Part shown: positions 35,108-47,867 of the stretch, in pieces | How positions within the stretch are numbered: position 1 is the first letter of the stretch | How the letters are laid out: every line of letters begins with the position of its first letter | NCBI GenBank assembly: GCA_947179485.1 | Contig: OX359246.1 | Coordinates: forward strand, 54,167,632 to 54,231,631 | Length of the DNA: 64,000 nt | Source: Allacma fusca | Lineage: Eukaryota > Arthropoda > Collembola > Symphypleona > Sminthuridae | Direction of reading: 5' to 3' | The notes under the pieces: model-generated | Told to the model about the DNA's origin: nothing | What the model saw: the letters and a program-made list of their open reading frames with translations, nothing else | The model's database searches: none | Program-made: the position numbers and the translations under genes

Positions 35108-38100
35108 ATGAAGTCCCTCGGCTTGCGCTCAAAGAAAAGTAAATCCAAACGACAAGACCAACAGGAACGTCTGAACCAACCTGTCGTCTTAAATTTAAAT
35201 ACTGAAGCTGTTCCATACCCTCAATTCAATTACAACAATGGTGGTCAACACATTGTAATGCCAGCAGCGTCGCGAACGGTCCAACAAAATAATGTTCCCA
35301 GTCCATCAGCTGCAAGCAAACCAATCACTCCTGAAGACACCTTCAGGCAAATGAAACTGAGTATACAGAATGACCTCAAAAAGTACCAAGAAGCACTGGC
35401 CGATTTCATACTAATGCAGGGCGAGTCAGTTGACATGAACTATGATGAATTCCATGAGAATCAGAAAAAACTTTTATTAACAGCTTTCCACTCAGAAAAT
35501 CACGTCTACTTCGAATCAAGCAATGAGCAAGTGTTCAACACAGCTTTGCAAGCCCATTCAGTTCTGGAAGTTCAACTTGACTCCCACTTTGCATCATATG
35601 TGAAGCCATCTGAAAAGGACGGAATCGTAAAGATGTACTTTGTCCGTTTCGCCGACGATGCTTTAAATTATTATCGCCAAAATATGAGCAAAGTCGATAA
35701 GGATTTTGAAACCAGTGAGGAAACCAAAATTAGACATGAGGAGGAGAAGCAAAATGCAATACAGTATCTCGAAACCCATTTCAAACTTTACGGCTGGGAC
35801 ATTACTACAGATTGGAAAAATGGTTTGATTAAAAAAATTGAAGAGGAATTCCGAAGCCATAACACTCCAGTTCCATCTGCTCCTCAACAAACCCCAACTC
35901 CGTCTTTTACATTTCGGACACCCGTGCCTTCTGCCCCTCCTGCCACAGAAACACTTTTGAGAAGGTTGGACATCCCATCAAGAATTTCTAACCCTCAGCC
36001 AAATGCTATTTCTTCCATCAACATAGGTCTATATTTGGATGAAATTAGTATTACTGCCAGCGTGTTCAGTAATTCTCAGCATCGTGTTTTAATTCAGGAG
36101 ATGCCTGCCCAAATTGTATTCACGGATAAGGAAATGGCTATTGGAGGTTCCGTATCACAAGTAACACCACGAAACTATTTTTCAATTTATGCCATAATCA
36201 AGCAGATTTCATACATGCATTTTATAAGCATGAGATCAAAGTCCTTGAAAATATCGTCGGAAGAAGTGCTAGCAGCATTTTTCCAACAGTTGTTTGTAAG
36301 GATCAAGTCCTCCGCCGGAGTTCAGAATGTAACCAAAGTTGTGCTGTCTGTCCCATTTCTACTCACAGGTTTAGAAAAGGAGCGGCTCAAACATTCGTTG
36401 AAACTTGCTGGAGTTTACAACACCCGGATTTTGTCCTCACTTGTAACAACGGCTGTATCATATGCCCATCAGACTAACTACTATCCACACAAGTCAGCAG
36501 AAACAAAAACAATTCTGGCTATTCAGTACGGCGAAAGATCTTTTTCCTCTTCAATAATTGAAATCAAAGCGGAATCTATAATAGCTAAAAGTGTGACTGG
36601 ATCGGAAAACGTGGTAGGGAATGATGGAACGTTCTGGCACTGCCATAAATTCATGTTCAACAACAATCCGAGACTGAAGGTAGAACAAAGTAATTTTGTC
36701 ACAACTACGTACAGGACGGCCCTTCAACGACTCTATGCAGACGCGGCGTTACCCAAGCAACCGGATCAAATAATTTTAATCAAGAAACATCGGCAGCAAA
36801 CTCTACTTGATGACATGGTAACATCATTGTTCGCAGCTGAAATTCGCGTGCACTACATAAATGAGGGACCACTTGCAGGGGCTTCGCTTTTGGCTTCAGC
36901 AGAAATTCCAGCTTCAGTGTCGGACGCCAGTCGCTCTGATTTACTTCTGACAAGCAATGAATCCTCAACTTCAACTGTGATACCTTTTCACAACTCCGCA
37001 TTTACTCCCCGAGAGATTTTTCCAGCCTCTATGACAGTCCCTCCGCAAGGGTTTGAGTTGGTGGTTAAAGAAGAATTTTGTAAGGATAAGCTACGAGCTC
37101 TAGTCGGCGTTTACAGATTAGTCCCGCAGAATTCTGGCATTGAAGGTAAAGCCAAGTATAGCTTTATAATGGATCAGGATGGGATTTTCACAGTCGTTTC
37201 CGACGTTCCTGATGGAGTAATAAAGAAAACATTTGGAATGGAAGGAGAATGTGATGTTGGATTGCCTAGTTGGAGAGAACTGAATTCTTTCTATGGTAAT
37301 TATGTTTAACGGGGAAAATGTATAGGCATTCAATAATCATTGTTTCCAAATGAAAATGCTACAAAATGAACATAAACATATTTTTGAAGGCAGTGTGAAA
37401 ATTTCCAATTTACCTTCCGCATTGAAGGACTTGATGCCTCAAAACAGCAACAGTAAAAACCAAACAAACCGTCTTCCAGAGAATTCCTCAGGGTCAAAAC
37501 CAACACAGCAGCCACTAGCATTGACAGCATATCCTTACGATCAACGAACCCCCAACCCAATTTCCGCCTCAGAACTCTTAACAAATAAAAGTCGTGCGAG
37601 TAATGGTCAAGACATTCCAAAAATGAAAGCTTTTCCAGATTTGGAACAACCCGATCTAAATTCCGGGATTGCAACTAATCTTAACCAGCCAATTATTAAA
37701 CAACGAATAGGAGTTCCAGTATTTCCAGAAGCCATCCAAAAAAACAATGTTGCCCTCTTAAGGAACAACCTACGCCCTGTGAATCCTAATAGTAGAACAA
37801 TCGACCATGCTAATTTAACTGTTGTTACTAAAACAAATCATAAAGAATTTTCAGCAAGCAGAACCATCAGTCCTGATCAATTAGAAGTGGTGAAGAAAAT
37901 GATAGCAATTTCTGCCAAGGAAGGTGTACAGCACTATAAGGCAACCATGGTAACCTTCACAAGCATTAAACAGCCATACAGCGAGAGACAAATTGTAGAA
38001 TTTCATAAAAAATCTATGGAAGCTATTCTACAAGCCTTCACTATTACTTTCGAGGGCTTAAGGATTTTTCATCCAGGATTGGCTGATTTGGTTGAAGAAT

Positions 38101-38435
38101 TTAGGAAAAAGCAAATGAACGAAATTGAAGCCTTGCTGATTTTGTACGTAAATAGACATGAGGACACGATCGAGAATGTAACGAAAGCAATTCTCATGAG
38201 AATGTTAGAGGCGGAAGTTGAATACGATGAAAAGATGAGTCAATTTACTCAGTCATATGATGTTAACGAATTTACAGTCAAAAATTATCATTTGTATCTG
38301 TTACCTGAGTACGAAGGTACTTTAAAATCTAAATTGGGAGAAGCTCATATTGATTTTTCTGAGGTAATAAAATCCGAGTTTCATCATAGGCTGAATAAAA
38401 AATATAAGGACTTTATTTGCGAATCACAAGCTTAG
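35108..38435 (+). CDS. P7: helical - Hsp70-like - helical protein
   Basis: Exons 35108-37295 and 37390-38435 (CTATG|GTAATT, TTTTTGAAG acceptor, phase 1); 1077 residues. An acceptor-like ACATTTACAG ends six bases before the ATG. The N-terminus MKSLGLRSKKSKSKRQ is strongly basic but has no Cys. Residues about 75-248 are a helical module (NDLKKYQEALADF, YDEFHENQKKLLL, ITTDWKNGLIKKIEEEF). About 303-600 is the nucleotide-binding-like part (INIGLYLDEISITASVF, SSLVTTAVSYA, GPLAGASLLAS), and about 605-729 the substrate-binding-like part (DASRSDLLLTS, MDQDGIFTVVSDVPDG). A Pro/Gln/Asn-rich linker follows, then a helical module at about 887-1073 (KEGVQHYKATMVTF, PYSERQIVEFHKKS, LEAEVEYDEKMSQF). AATAAA near 38618 may be its polyadenylation signal. 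Confidence 0.85.
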
Positions 38436-40425
38436 CAAAATTATTAAGAATGATGTATTGAAATTACTAATGTACAGATATTTAAATCCGAATCAATACC
38501 CGTACTTGTAGCTATAGTGTAATTATGCAATTATTGTTATTAAAATATTGTTGGAAACGTTAAAATTCTGTTAGATATGGAGATTACTCAAATGATTATT
38601 AAAACGTACGGTATCAAATAAAAATGAATATGTGTAAGATTTTGATTGGTTTATAACTCTGAAATTTGTTTTCATACTATTCTGTTATTTAAGTATACAA
38701 AACGTTAGTCTGCCATGAGGAATGCTCAGTGAGAATGTTAATGAGAATGACAATTTTAGCATGCAATTAATCGCATTTTACATTACTAATTGATAATACC
38801 CTTGAAGTTAATGGCGACACGGGTGTAGTTAACCCAAGGGCGTCGTGAAGCTCAACAGTTTAAAACCAAACAAAGCCATTAACATGAAAAGATATTGTTA
38901 TACTATCCTTCAATAATTAGGCTAATCTAACAGTGCAAGGATTCATAGATGTCACCGACGATTTTATCGTTAAAGAGTAAATTGAGCTCACTCATGTTTC
39001 CAACAGATTCACTTATCCAGAATCTTACGTGCATTTACCCATACAACAATTCCCCAAAATTATGCATAACCTGGAGTCATGACGCTGAACTTGAAAACTT
39101 TTTCGGTTTAATCTGAGCTATGTATGTATGCATAATTGTTACAGAAGTAAACTTGAAATACAACGTAGCCTCTGGAGGACTTTCCAGCCCAGGAATGAAA
39201 ATTAATAATAACAAATTTAATTCATTGATTATTGTAGGAAAATCCTTAGCGATGTATCATTAAGTGTGAATAGTTACTTAAAGATTTGGGCAGACATACT
39301 ATATAGGTACACATACAATAAGTACAGTAAGTTTCATTCCATTATTCGATGTACTGTACAATAAAATGCGTATAATACCGTGGAAATGCTTTCCAGGATA
39401 GGTAACCTTAACCGGCTAAAGTACAACGTTCATTTATCAGCGTTTTCCTGCCAAGAGATAGCGATGACATAATTTCACAAAACACATCCATGATAAAAGC
39501 ACTTTAAAACTTAGTTCACGTATACAGTGATTTTCAACATCACTATTAGGTACTGCGATAATTTATATTTAAGGTAAATACAGATATCTCTACACACTGC
39601 TATGTAAACGAGACCCGTCCTATAGCTTGCCCCGATTGTGACTATAAAAGGATAAAATGAATGTGTGTCAATAATAATCCCACCTTGGAATATTAACTGT
39701 GTATTCTGATTTCTAATGACATAAATAACAGTAATCCTGTCACACAAAGATGTACGACAACCTTACAGTCGAAAGGTATGAAATGTGTATTTAATATGAG
39801 AACAAAATTCAGCTTGGAAGTACTTAACTGAATACAAGAGCAAATGATGTAGCATGAATTATTTGGGTAGACGAAATTCCACAGACCTTTGCTCTCTGAA
39901 AGTGAGAATTCACCTTGATGAATCAATATAACACAACTGCATATACCATTAACTCACGTATTTATCCATCAACAGCCGGCAGCATCAAAATATGTACCTA
40001 CTCACAATCTGTAAACCTCATGTAACGGGTAAGTTCACTCTCACTTTCTTTCAAGAACTTTACCTTTCATTTTAACTCGCATTCCTACATGTTCTAAGCG
40101 GAGTAACTTTTGTCCATTAGTTCCGAGGGTCTTAACGATGGAAACAATTGCAGCATAAGATTCATTCTTGTCTTCTCCTTTTACTTCACCCTTGGGCGAA
40201 AGTTGTCAGTGTGCATAAGAGATTTCGGGCTTACCTTGTTTCTGTTGCGTTTAAAAACCGGTAAAATTTACCACCCATTAAATCGATTACATCAACGTCT
40301 ACATATACTCATTTACTGTCAGAATTTTAGTACATTGCAATAAATATTTGTCCATTATTTGCTTGTAATTGAATGGATATTATAATTAATTATTAACCTG
40401 TAAATAATTTGAAAAAGGTCTGAAA
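38436..40425. other. Intergenic region between P7 and P8
   Basis: About 2 kb without a supported gene on either strand. A GTAAGT donor near 40028 could belong to a P8 leader exon, but no good acceptor is visible just before the P8 ATG. Confidence 0.4.
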
Positions 40426-43400
40426 ATGTGCTGCTTTTGTTGCAAATCCGAAGAAGGTCATAAGCATGATGCAGCTCCAAATCAAGATTCCAAATACTCT
40501 GCAGACCCTTCAACTCTCAACCTTGGAATCTACTTGGATGAGGATATCATCACAGTGGGTACGATCACACCTAAAGATACCAAGGAACCCGAGATAATTG
40601 TAGAAATCCCGGCAGAAATCACATTCTTCAATGAAAAAATCATGATTGGGAGTAACTCGGAAAAAAATCGAATGCATGAGAACCATTTCCGTGTGTACGA
40701 CCTAATCAAGGAAACAGCGTCACCTTCTCCAGTAATATCTTTAACCTCCGGCCAGTATCCATTAACAGAGGAAGAAATTCTAGCAATATTTCTGGAACAA
40801 TTGCTGTCAAAAATAAAGTCGACCAAGAATGTTGCCATCATTGGTAACGTTGTCATTACGCTTCCCTTCAATGTCACGAGTTTTGAAAAAGAAAGAATAG
40901 AAGTAGCATCTAAAGCTGCCGGTTTCCATAACCTCAGAATCATGTCCTCACTTTTAGCAACGGCTGTAGCCTTTGCTCGAACCAAAAAATATTATAGACA
41001 GAAGAAACAAAAAATTCATTCAATCTTCGTATCCCAGTACCTACGGCAGTCCTTTAACATGGCATTAGTGGACATTGGTCCAGATTTCATCGCAACTCGA
41101 AAGTGCACCTCGTCCATTAACCTCCACGGTGACCAAGACAAAAATTTTGAAGATTATCATACTCGAATGTTCGAAGACAAACAAATCCTTTCACAGAAGA
41201 GTCGTTATGTCTATAGCGTCTACAAGCAGGGTGTCCGGAGGTTGGAATCCTTTTGCAAACGAATCCGAAATATTGATCCTGTGGTAATCAAAACGACGTC
41301 AAAACAATCCACACTAGACAACAATTACATGGAAATTTTTCGAAAAGAAGTACAATTTACGGTTCGAACGTCAGGCCCATTGACTGGAGCTTGCCTCCTG
41401 GCATCAAGATTCCAACTTACAAATGAAATTCCAAAGAAAATAACTGTTTGCGATGCAAGCCTGACTAACTTAATAGTTACTTCGCCAATCAGTAGGAATA
41501 GGCGAGGAAAGATTCAAAACAAGAACTATTGCCCGAATGTTATCTTTAAGCCCAAGATCAAAATCTCACCTGAGAAAGAAAATATTGTGATACTTAAAGA
41601 AGAGTATTTTAAACATCGCGTTAAGTCTTCTGTTGGTCGCTACAACATAGAAATAGAAAAAGAGAATACGAGGCGTTCCCGCATTAAAATTCAGCTACGC
41701 TGTCGAGTGGACCGAGATGGGATTTTCGGAGTCAGTCCAATTTTTCCACCTGGAACTACTGGAAGCATCATGAAAATAAACGCTCCCACTGTCAACACCG
41801 AGACCTTCTCAGAATTCACTAAGCTTCGGTCTTACTACAAAGCTTTACAAAGTACGTGCACTTAATTAATAGCTTCATTCTCCGTCTTAGGCAGAAATCT
41901 ATATATAGGCAAATAATTAATAATGTATCATACTAATTTAACAGCTGGTAGTTACTCACCGCCGTATCCAAGATTTTATCGTCTCACCTCAATTCCTGAA
42001 GGAAGTAAAGAAGATTTGTTGGAACCTTCAGAAACTGAGAAATTAATTTCAACGGACCTGTCCGTAGAAATTCCAGAAGACGATGACGATGAGCTAGAAC
42101 CGGATGACCGACAAAAATATTCTCCTTTGGAAAAAAGCTTTCTTGCTGTAGGAGAAGGTGTGAACTCTCAAGAAAACGGTGACCAAATACTGTGGCAACC
42201 TCAAACCGTAGCAACGAACGAAGAGGAGACAGGTGAAGATGCCGACAAAAACATTAGGAAATACATGTTGGAGGAAATTTGGTCCTATGATTTTGCCATT
42301 CAGAAGTTCAAGGGAAGAAATCCGGAGGACATAGAAGCAGAGCATAGGAGGCTAAAAGCAGAGGCTGAAGAAGAGTTTAAGCTAAAAATTGCAAGTGCTG
42401 GAATCCAAATGAAAGCTGAGTGGCTTTGTCAACTTGGGGATCAACTACTATATAAGAACTTTTGGGATGAGGTGGATTCGGATGCTGGAATTCATCAAAA
42501 TGGATCTAAGTTGATGAATGACATTACATACGAACGGGCTGATTCTGATAGAGCAGGTTTGGATGACGCGTTAAGCTATGGTAAAGATTTGAGAATACAT
42601 GAAATACTTTAATAACGAAATGTACATATACAGTAAAATTAAATAAATCTTATCAGAATAGTCCAAGCATTACCCCATATTTTTTTTTGTTTAATTTTTT
42701 ATCCTTCAGGCGTGCGTGAAAAAATAGAAAATCAACAGAAACTTGACGACAGTTTCAGTTCTAGTCACGAAGATCCGTTAGATGTTTCTCACACAGCTAG
42801 AGAAATACAGCTGAACGCGTCTGATCAAATCTTACGTGAAACAGTGAAACCCGAAGAAATCTATCCTGAACTCCAACCAGTTATTAAGGAAGCCCTGAAT
42901 AAATTTATAGAGGTCGGGTTCAAACACCACCGTGATGTCATGTACGAGATCGTAGACAAGAAAGTGCCTTTCACTGATGTTCAGATAACTCTATTTCACA
43001 AAGGCAATCTCGTAGCTGTCAAATCCGCATTTATGGACACATTCAACGATCTGTTAGCTCATCCGATTTTAAAGGAATCGGTAATATCCGCCGCCAACGA
43101 ACTTGAGAGAAAAGTCGATTTCCAGTTACTAACTTATCTGAAACGTTACGAAGTGACCATGGAAGCGCTGATGAGGAAAGTGAAAGAATACACACTACTC
43201 GCAGAATCCCAGTATGATGATCAAATGGAAAAGTTCGAGCACAAGCAAAAGACAAAAGATGAAGTTCAGGCTCAACATGATGTGGTATGCAAAACGATGC
43301 TTGCTAATTTTGAGAAAATTGTGATTGATACTGTAGGTGGATGGAATGAAATTTGGAAATTCGAGATTGAAGAAAAACTTCACGAGAAACTAGAAGAGCT

Positions 43401-44458
43401 GCTGGAAGAATCCATGCGGACCCCAGAATCCCAAGACGATGCTAGCTTGCAAATTGATGCTGAGTGTACTCATCAACTTGGGAATCAACTACATGATTCG
43501 GATACTGGGATTTATCAAAATGGAGCTAAGTTAATTTCAGACGTTACATACGAAACGGTTGATTTTGATGAGGGACAGTTGGCTGAAGTCATTTTAAGTC
43601 ATGGTAAAGATATTTGAATACTTAAAACAATTTTTACAATCAGATGTATACGTAAGGAAATGGATCTTACGAATTGTTTATTCTGCAGGTACAACAGAAA
43701 AAAAAATAGAAAACCAGTCAAACATTCATGACGATCCGTTAGATGGCGGCTTCACAGCTAAGGAAATAAATATAATCACGGCGGATGAAAACCTAAGTGA
43801 AACTAAGGAACAGGAAGAAATATATGCAGAACTACAACCAGTTATTAAGGAAGCCCTGAATAAATTTGTAGATGTCGGTTTCAAGCACCACCGTAATGTC
43901 ATTTACGGGATCATAGACAAGAAAGTTCCTTTCACTGATGGTCAGATAACTTTATTTCACAACGACAATCTCGTAGCTGTCAAATCCGCATTTATGGACA
44001 CATTCAACGATCTGTTAGCTCATCCGATTTTAAAGGAATCGGTAATATCCGCCGCCAACGAACTTGAGAGAAAAGTCGATTTCCAGTTACTAACTTATCT
44101 GAAACGTTACGAAGTGACCATGGCAGCACTGATGAAGAAAGTGAAAGAATACACGCTACTCACGGAATCCCAGTATGATGATCAAATGGAAAAGTTCGAG
44201 CACAAGCAAAAGACAAAAGATGAAGTTCAGGCTAAACATGATGTGGTATGTAAAACGGTGCTTGTGAATTTTGAGAAAATGGTGGTTGATAATGTAGGTG
44301 GATGTAATGAAATTTGGAAATTCGAGATTGAAGAAAAACTTCAAGAGAAACTAGAAGAGCTGCTGGAAGAATGCCTGAGGAACCCAGATTCACAGGACGA
44401 AGAGTTTCAATTTAAGGGAGACGTTCGGACTATCCACGACGAAGAAGCGCAAGTATAG
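40426..44458 (+). CDS. P8: Hsp70-like unit followed by one half and two near-identical helical modules
   Basis: Four exons, 40426-41851, 41945-42580, 42710-43603 and 43689-44458, all joined in phase 1; 1241 residues. The N-terminus MCCFCCKSEE is exceptionally Cys-rich, a likely palmitoylation site. Exon 1 (residues 1-475) is the Hsp70-like unit (LNLGIYLDEDIITVGTI, SSLLATAVAFA, GPLTGACLLAS, VCDASLTNLIV, VDRDGIFGVSPIFPPG). Exon 2 has an acidic linker and a half helical module. Exons 3 and 4 each encode a complete module (KFIEVGFKHHRDVMYEI and KFVDVGFKHHRNVIYGI, both followed by PFTD.QITLFH). They are recent duplicates with 158 identical consecutive bases. Exons 2 and 3 are multiples of three and bounded by phase-1 introns, so whole exons can be gained or lost in frame. 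Exons 2 and 3 also end in a similar tail (GIHQNGSKLMNDITYE / GIYQNGAKLISDVTYE). Confidence 0.85.
42710..44458 (+). repeat. Tandem exon duplication within P8 (unit about 961 bases)
   Basis: 43005-43162 and 43966-44123 are identical. A second block of about 70 identical bases lies further downstream, and the flanks differ at scattered sites. The unit includes the intron between the two exons. Confidence 0.9.
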
Positions 44459-44982
44459 TAACATGATTTGAGATTTGGAAACTTACAATTAGGGAGAAAC
44501 TGTTAGTTAACTAGCAGAAGCAATAAAAGTAAGATATGAAGTAAGTTATGAAAAAAATACAAATGTTTTCAATTAAAATGATTCATGATATTTATGAGTC
44601 CGGTGTTGTACAAAAATCGTACCCAGGTCAGAAAGGGAGAAACAAATTAAAAGCAAGTCTTACTTCACAAAATCATTTACTTGTTAGCATAATGTCGCAT
44701 GTGAAACAGTTACAAGTAATTACCACAACATAAATATACCTTCACTGCAATCTATTGATGTAAGTTACTTTAATGATGGAGGATCATTAGGACTTGCACA
44801 AAAGCCGTGCTTACATTAATCACAATTTTCGTTCCCATCAACATTTGTACATAATTTTTACTCGCGTGTGACAGCTGGTGATAAGGAATTGGAGACATTA
44901 ATATTTATGTATTAACGGTTAGTTAGGTTAGAAATTAAATGAAGATATTTATATCATTCATCATAATTTTAAAAATGTACGG
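44459..44982. other. Intergenic region between P8 and the chemoreceptor gene (convergent 3' ends)
   Basis: No supported gene. CAATAAAAG near 44520 may be the P8 polyadenylation signal. Confidence 0.45.
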
Positions 44983-46358
44983 CTAATTCGTAATGAGAAT
45001 TGTGGCAGCATTACTGAAAATCATGGACAACATGGTCAGGACCATTCCCTTGTCAGCAAAGTAATATTTGCCAATATCAACCCGTACAGGCCTAAGAGAT
45101 TTGTAAAATCTTTTGAAGTATCTGTCATTTCTTTGAAACCGCCAAGATTCCACTACAGGCACTGAAACTGCATACATTTCAGCCATCTGATTCCAGAATA
45201 TGAGTAGTATGCACGTAGCACAGCAGCCCGCAACCATCAACCGAAACTGCTGGTTTCCACTTGTGTGGATTGCAGCATAAATGCAGACAGTAACCAAATT
45301 AAGTAGACACGCCTGAATGTTTGCAAGCAAGTCCCGAAATATGAAATTGGACAGTTGCTGTAGAATTTGAATTTCCCGAAAGTACTTGCAAAATGACCTC
45401 ATCCTTTTGATAGATCCACTTTCATTGTCTGGGTGTCTACGTATAATAAATTATTTAAATTAGGCAGTTACTGTGTGACCTTTTGATTACTGTAGATACT
45501 CCTTGTCAGCATCTTCCAGAAGTGAAATTAAAATAATTAAATTTCAGAGTCTTTTACTTTAAAAGCTTGAGTATTTTCGGCATTTCCACGTAATAGCACC
45601 CGCATATTGTGTATAGCAGAAACTGAGACCACTGGAATGTCGAGAAGTTCAAATGGAGGACTGCATACAGAATGCGAAAGTAAATTGGCATGGCTTTCGG
45701 ATTTTGGTGTAACGATGAAAGAAGATGATTTTTGTCGGGGTGTCGTATTACCCCAACAAAGTTTAATGCAGTCAGTACTGCACAAAACACTATTTGCATT
45801 TTCAAAATCCTGTACGTTTGTTTGGACACAATGCTTCCCTCAGGGTTGAACCTCCCTACAATAATTAATGTAATTATTTGTGAATGATATTCTAGTTTGA
45901 AAAGATCGATTCCGTAGCGTTTTCTAGAAAAATAAATGTTGATAACCCTTATTCATACTTAGCATTCCGGCAGCGAAGCTAATGTATTGATTCCAGTAAT
46001 ATTGCAGTAATCCATAATGTTTAAAAGTGCAGTAGCCATAGATCCATGCGTAGCTGCAGATGTAAGCGATATAAACTGTAGATATCATCACTTTAAAATC
46101 TGATTTCTTCCACGCAATTATTTCAAAGCATCTCCACCAAACGAAGCAAGTATACAAGAAAAATATTCCAGCATTGAAGTATACCAGTGCCTTCCGACCT
46201 TTAGAGTCATCCAAAAGCAGTTGATTCCTACTACTGCACCATCTGTAAAGGTACTGACCTGTGAAGTAACCATAATTTATACCCCACACCCACGGCCTTC
46301 CGAACTTTTCATTTTGACTAGTTTTATTTTTGTAGTCATACCCGTGAACAGAGGGCAT
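44983..46358 (-). CDS. Seven-transmembrane chemoreceptor, gustatory-receptor type
   Basis: Minus strand, three exons: 46358-45959, 45855-45558 and 45436-44983. The junctions fit in phase 1 and phase 2 with GT-AG borders; 383 residues, the usual size for arthropod gustatory or odorant receptors. Several hydrophobic segments are visible (ALVYFNAGIFFLYTCFVWW, MISTVYIAYICSYAWIYGYC, FCAVLTALNFVGVI, GCCATCILLIFW, MVLTMLSMIFSNAATILI). The end matches the conserved C-terminal layout of this superfamily: a basic helix RFYKSLRPVRVDIGKYYFADKG before the last membrane helix. The known family acts as ligand-gated cation channels in sensory neurons with an intracellular N-terminus. The ligand cannot be inferred. 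It is the only array-interrupting minus-strand gene in this half of the window and is unrelated to P genes. Confidence 0.8.
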
Positions 46359-46581
46359 TTTCCCTATAAACTCTGGATATTTGATGAATAATTCCTACAA
46401 TTGATGGCTAGTTTTTTAGTACCTAACCTACCACTCTGCTACAGAGTGTAGTGCTATCTCCGATGGTCTGTAGCAATCTAAACTGACTAAATTGTAAGGA
46501 AATACCTTAAATCATTTGACAATTCCATGTCCGGCTGTACGGTTTAATTTCAGAGTTCAATTATTACGGCAGGTTTGTTCA
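46359..46581. other. Upstream region of the chemoreceptor gene
   Basis: Presumed promoter region; no clear TATA box. Confidence 0.35.
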
Positions 46582-46589
46582 GTACATAC

Positions 46590-47859
46590 CAGAGATGGCC
46601 ACACTACTCTACTTTTTAGTAGTGGTAGTGGAATAGTGGCAAAAAGTAGAGTAGTTGTTGAAAATGAAATAAAATAATATTTATTGGTAGTGTAGGACGA
46701 AGGAGACATGAGCAGGCAAGTAAATAGTAGTAACTACTAGTGCCCGTTCACATATTGCTCCTAAAATGTAGTGTAGAATAGTGGAACCGACGATAGTTTG
46801 GATGTAGTTTAGAAGTAGTTTACATGCATACTCAAAGTCCCATAAAAGTAGTGCTACCCGAGTAAGCACTATACTTAAACATGGAACGTGTGATTATGTC
46901 TTTTCAGAACTTTCTATACACTACACCGTTACACCGAGTTTCAATACTCGAAGTATTATTGCGCGATTGCCTGGATGGATATATGTAGTAACATCTTGTA
47001 TTTGTATTGGAGCATTGCACATTTTACTTTGTGATCATTTTTAGCAGCAGTTGAACTTGCAAAAGCAAAATCTTAGTATTGATCTCTATTTATTAGTGCT
47101 TTAATCCTCCGTTAATTAACAGTTCTGAAATTCAAGCCAAATCCAGATTATGGCAGATTCCGTACATATAATGGCAACGGACACTCCATTGACAATTGTA
47201 ATTATTTCTTGTGTCAACTTGTAACATTTTTATAAGGTATAGTCAGTGGTTCTCGTTCTCATGTATGTACTTGAGTTATACACACATGTGAATGTTTTCT
47301 AAAACAATAAACTAGTTTTTCAAAATGCCGAACCTACAATTGATACTTGTAAAGATCGGTCCTGCACGCCTCTAATTTAGCATAAACGTCTAGCTTCATC
47401 GACAGAGGATAAACTGTGTTTGCATACGATGAAACGGGATTTTTTCGCTAGGAATCATATTTATAGCATATATTTAGAAATTAGGAGCCTTTTTAGGCTT
47501 ATATTAAAATTATATGATTTTAGGCTGAGATTAAATTGCACGGCTATTCAGTGAACAGGTAGTACATTGTATAGTGTGGCTTTTTTACTGCGTAGAGTAG
47601 TGTGATAGTTGTAGTGTAGAGTAACGCTAGTTTTTAGCTTTCGGGGAGTAGTGGTAGAGTAGTGTAAAGGTGCTCTCTCAAAGTAAAACTCTACTGGAAA
47701 GTAGTGTAGTGGTAGTCTTGATTATCGATAAAATACAGTATTAATAGAGTATTTGTCAAAGATCATTCTTGTGTGGTAGTGTAGTGGTAACTAGTGGCAT
47801 TTACCCTCAATAAGTTTTTAGAGTAGTGAGTGCAGTGGAAAATTGAATGGTCACCTCTG
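46590..47859. mobile_element. Non-autonomous hAT element, GTAGTG-rich
   Basis: Terminal inverted repeats CAGAGATGGCCA and (reverse complement of the right end) CAGAGGTGACCA are flanked by a perfect 8-base target duplication GTACATAC (46582-46589 and 47860-47867). Subterminal regions carry many AGTAGTG/TAGTGTAG motifs in both ends. The 1270-base body has no transposase. The CAGAG start and 8-base duplication place it in the hAT superfamily. Confidence 0.9.
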
Positions 47860-47867
47860 GTACATAC

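Noticed and set aside
42581-42612. Early stop by reading through the P8 intron after exon 2
   Set aside because: A GTAAAG donor and a TTTTTTATCCTTCAG acceptor give an in-frame join to exon 3, and the same arrangement recurs at the next intron. An intron-retained short form remains possible.
44548-44733. 61-codon open frame downstream of P8
   Set aside because: Lies in the probable P8 3' untranslated or intergenic sequence and shows no family motif.
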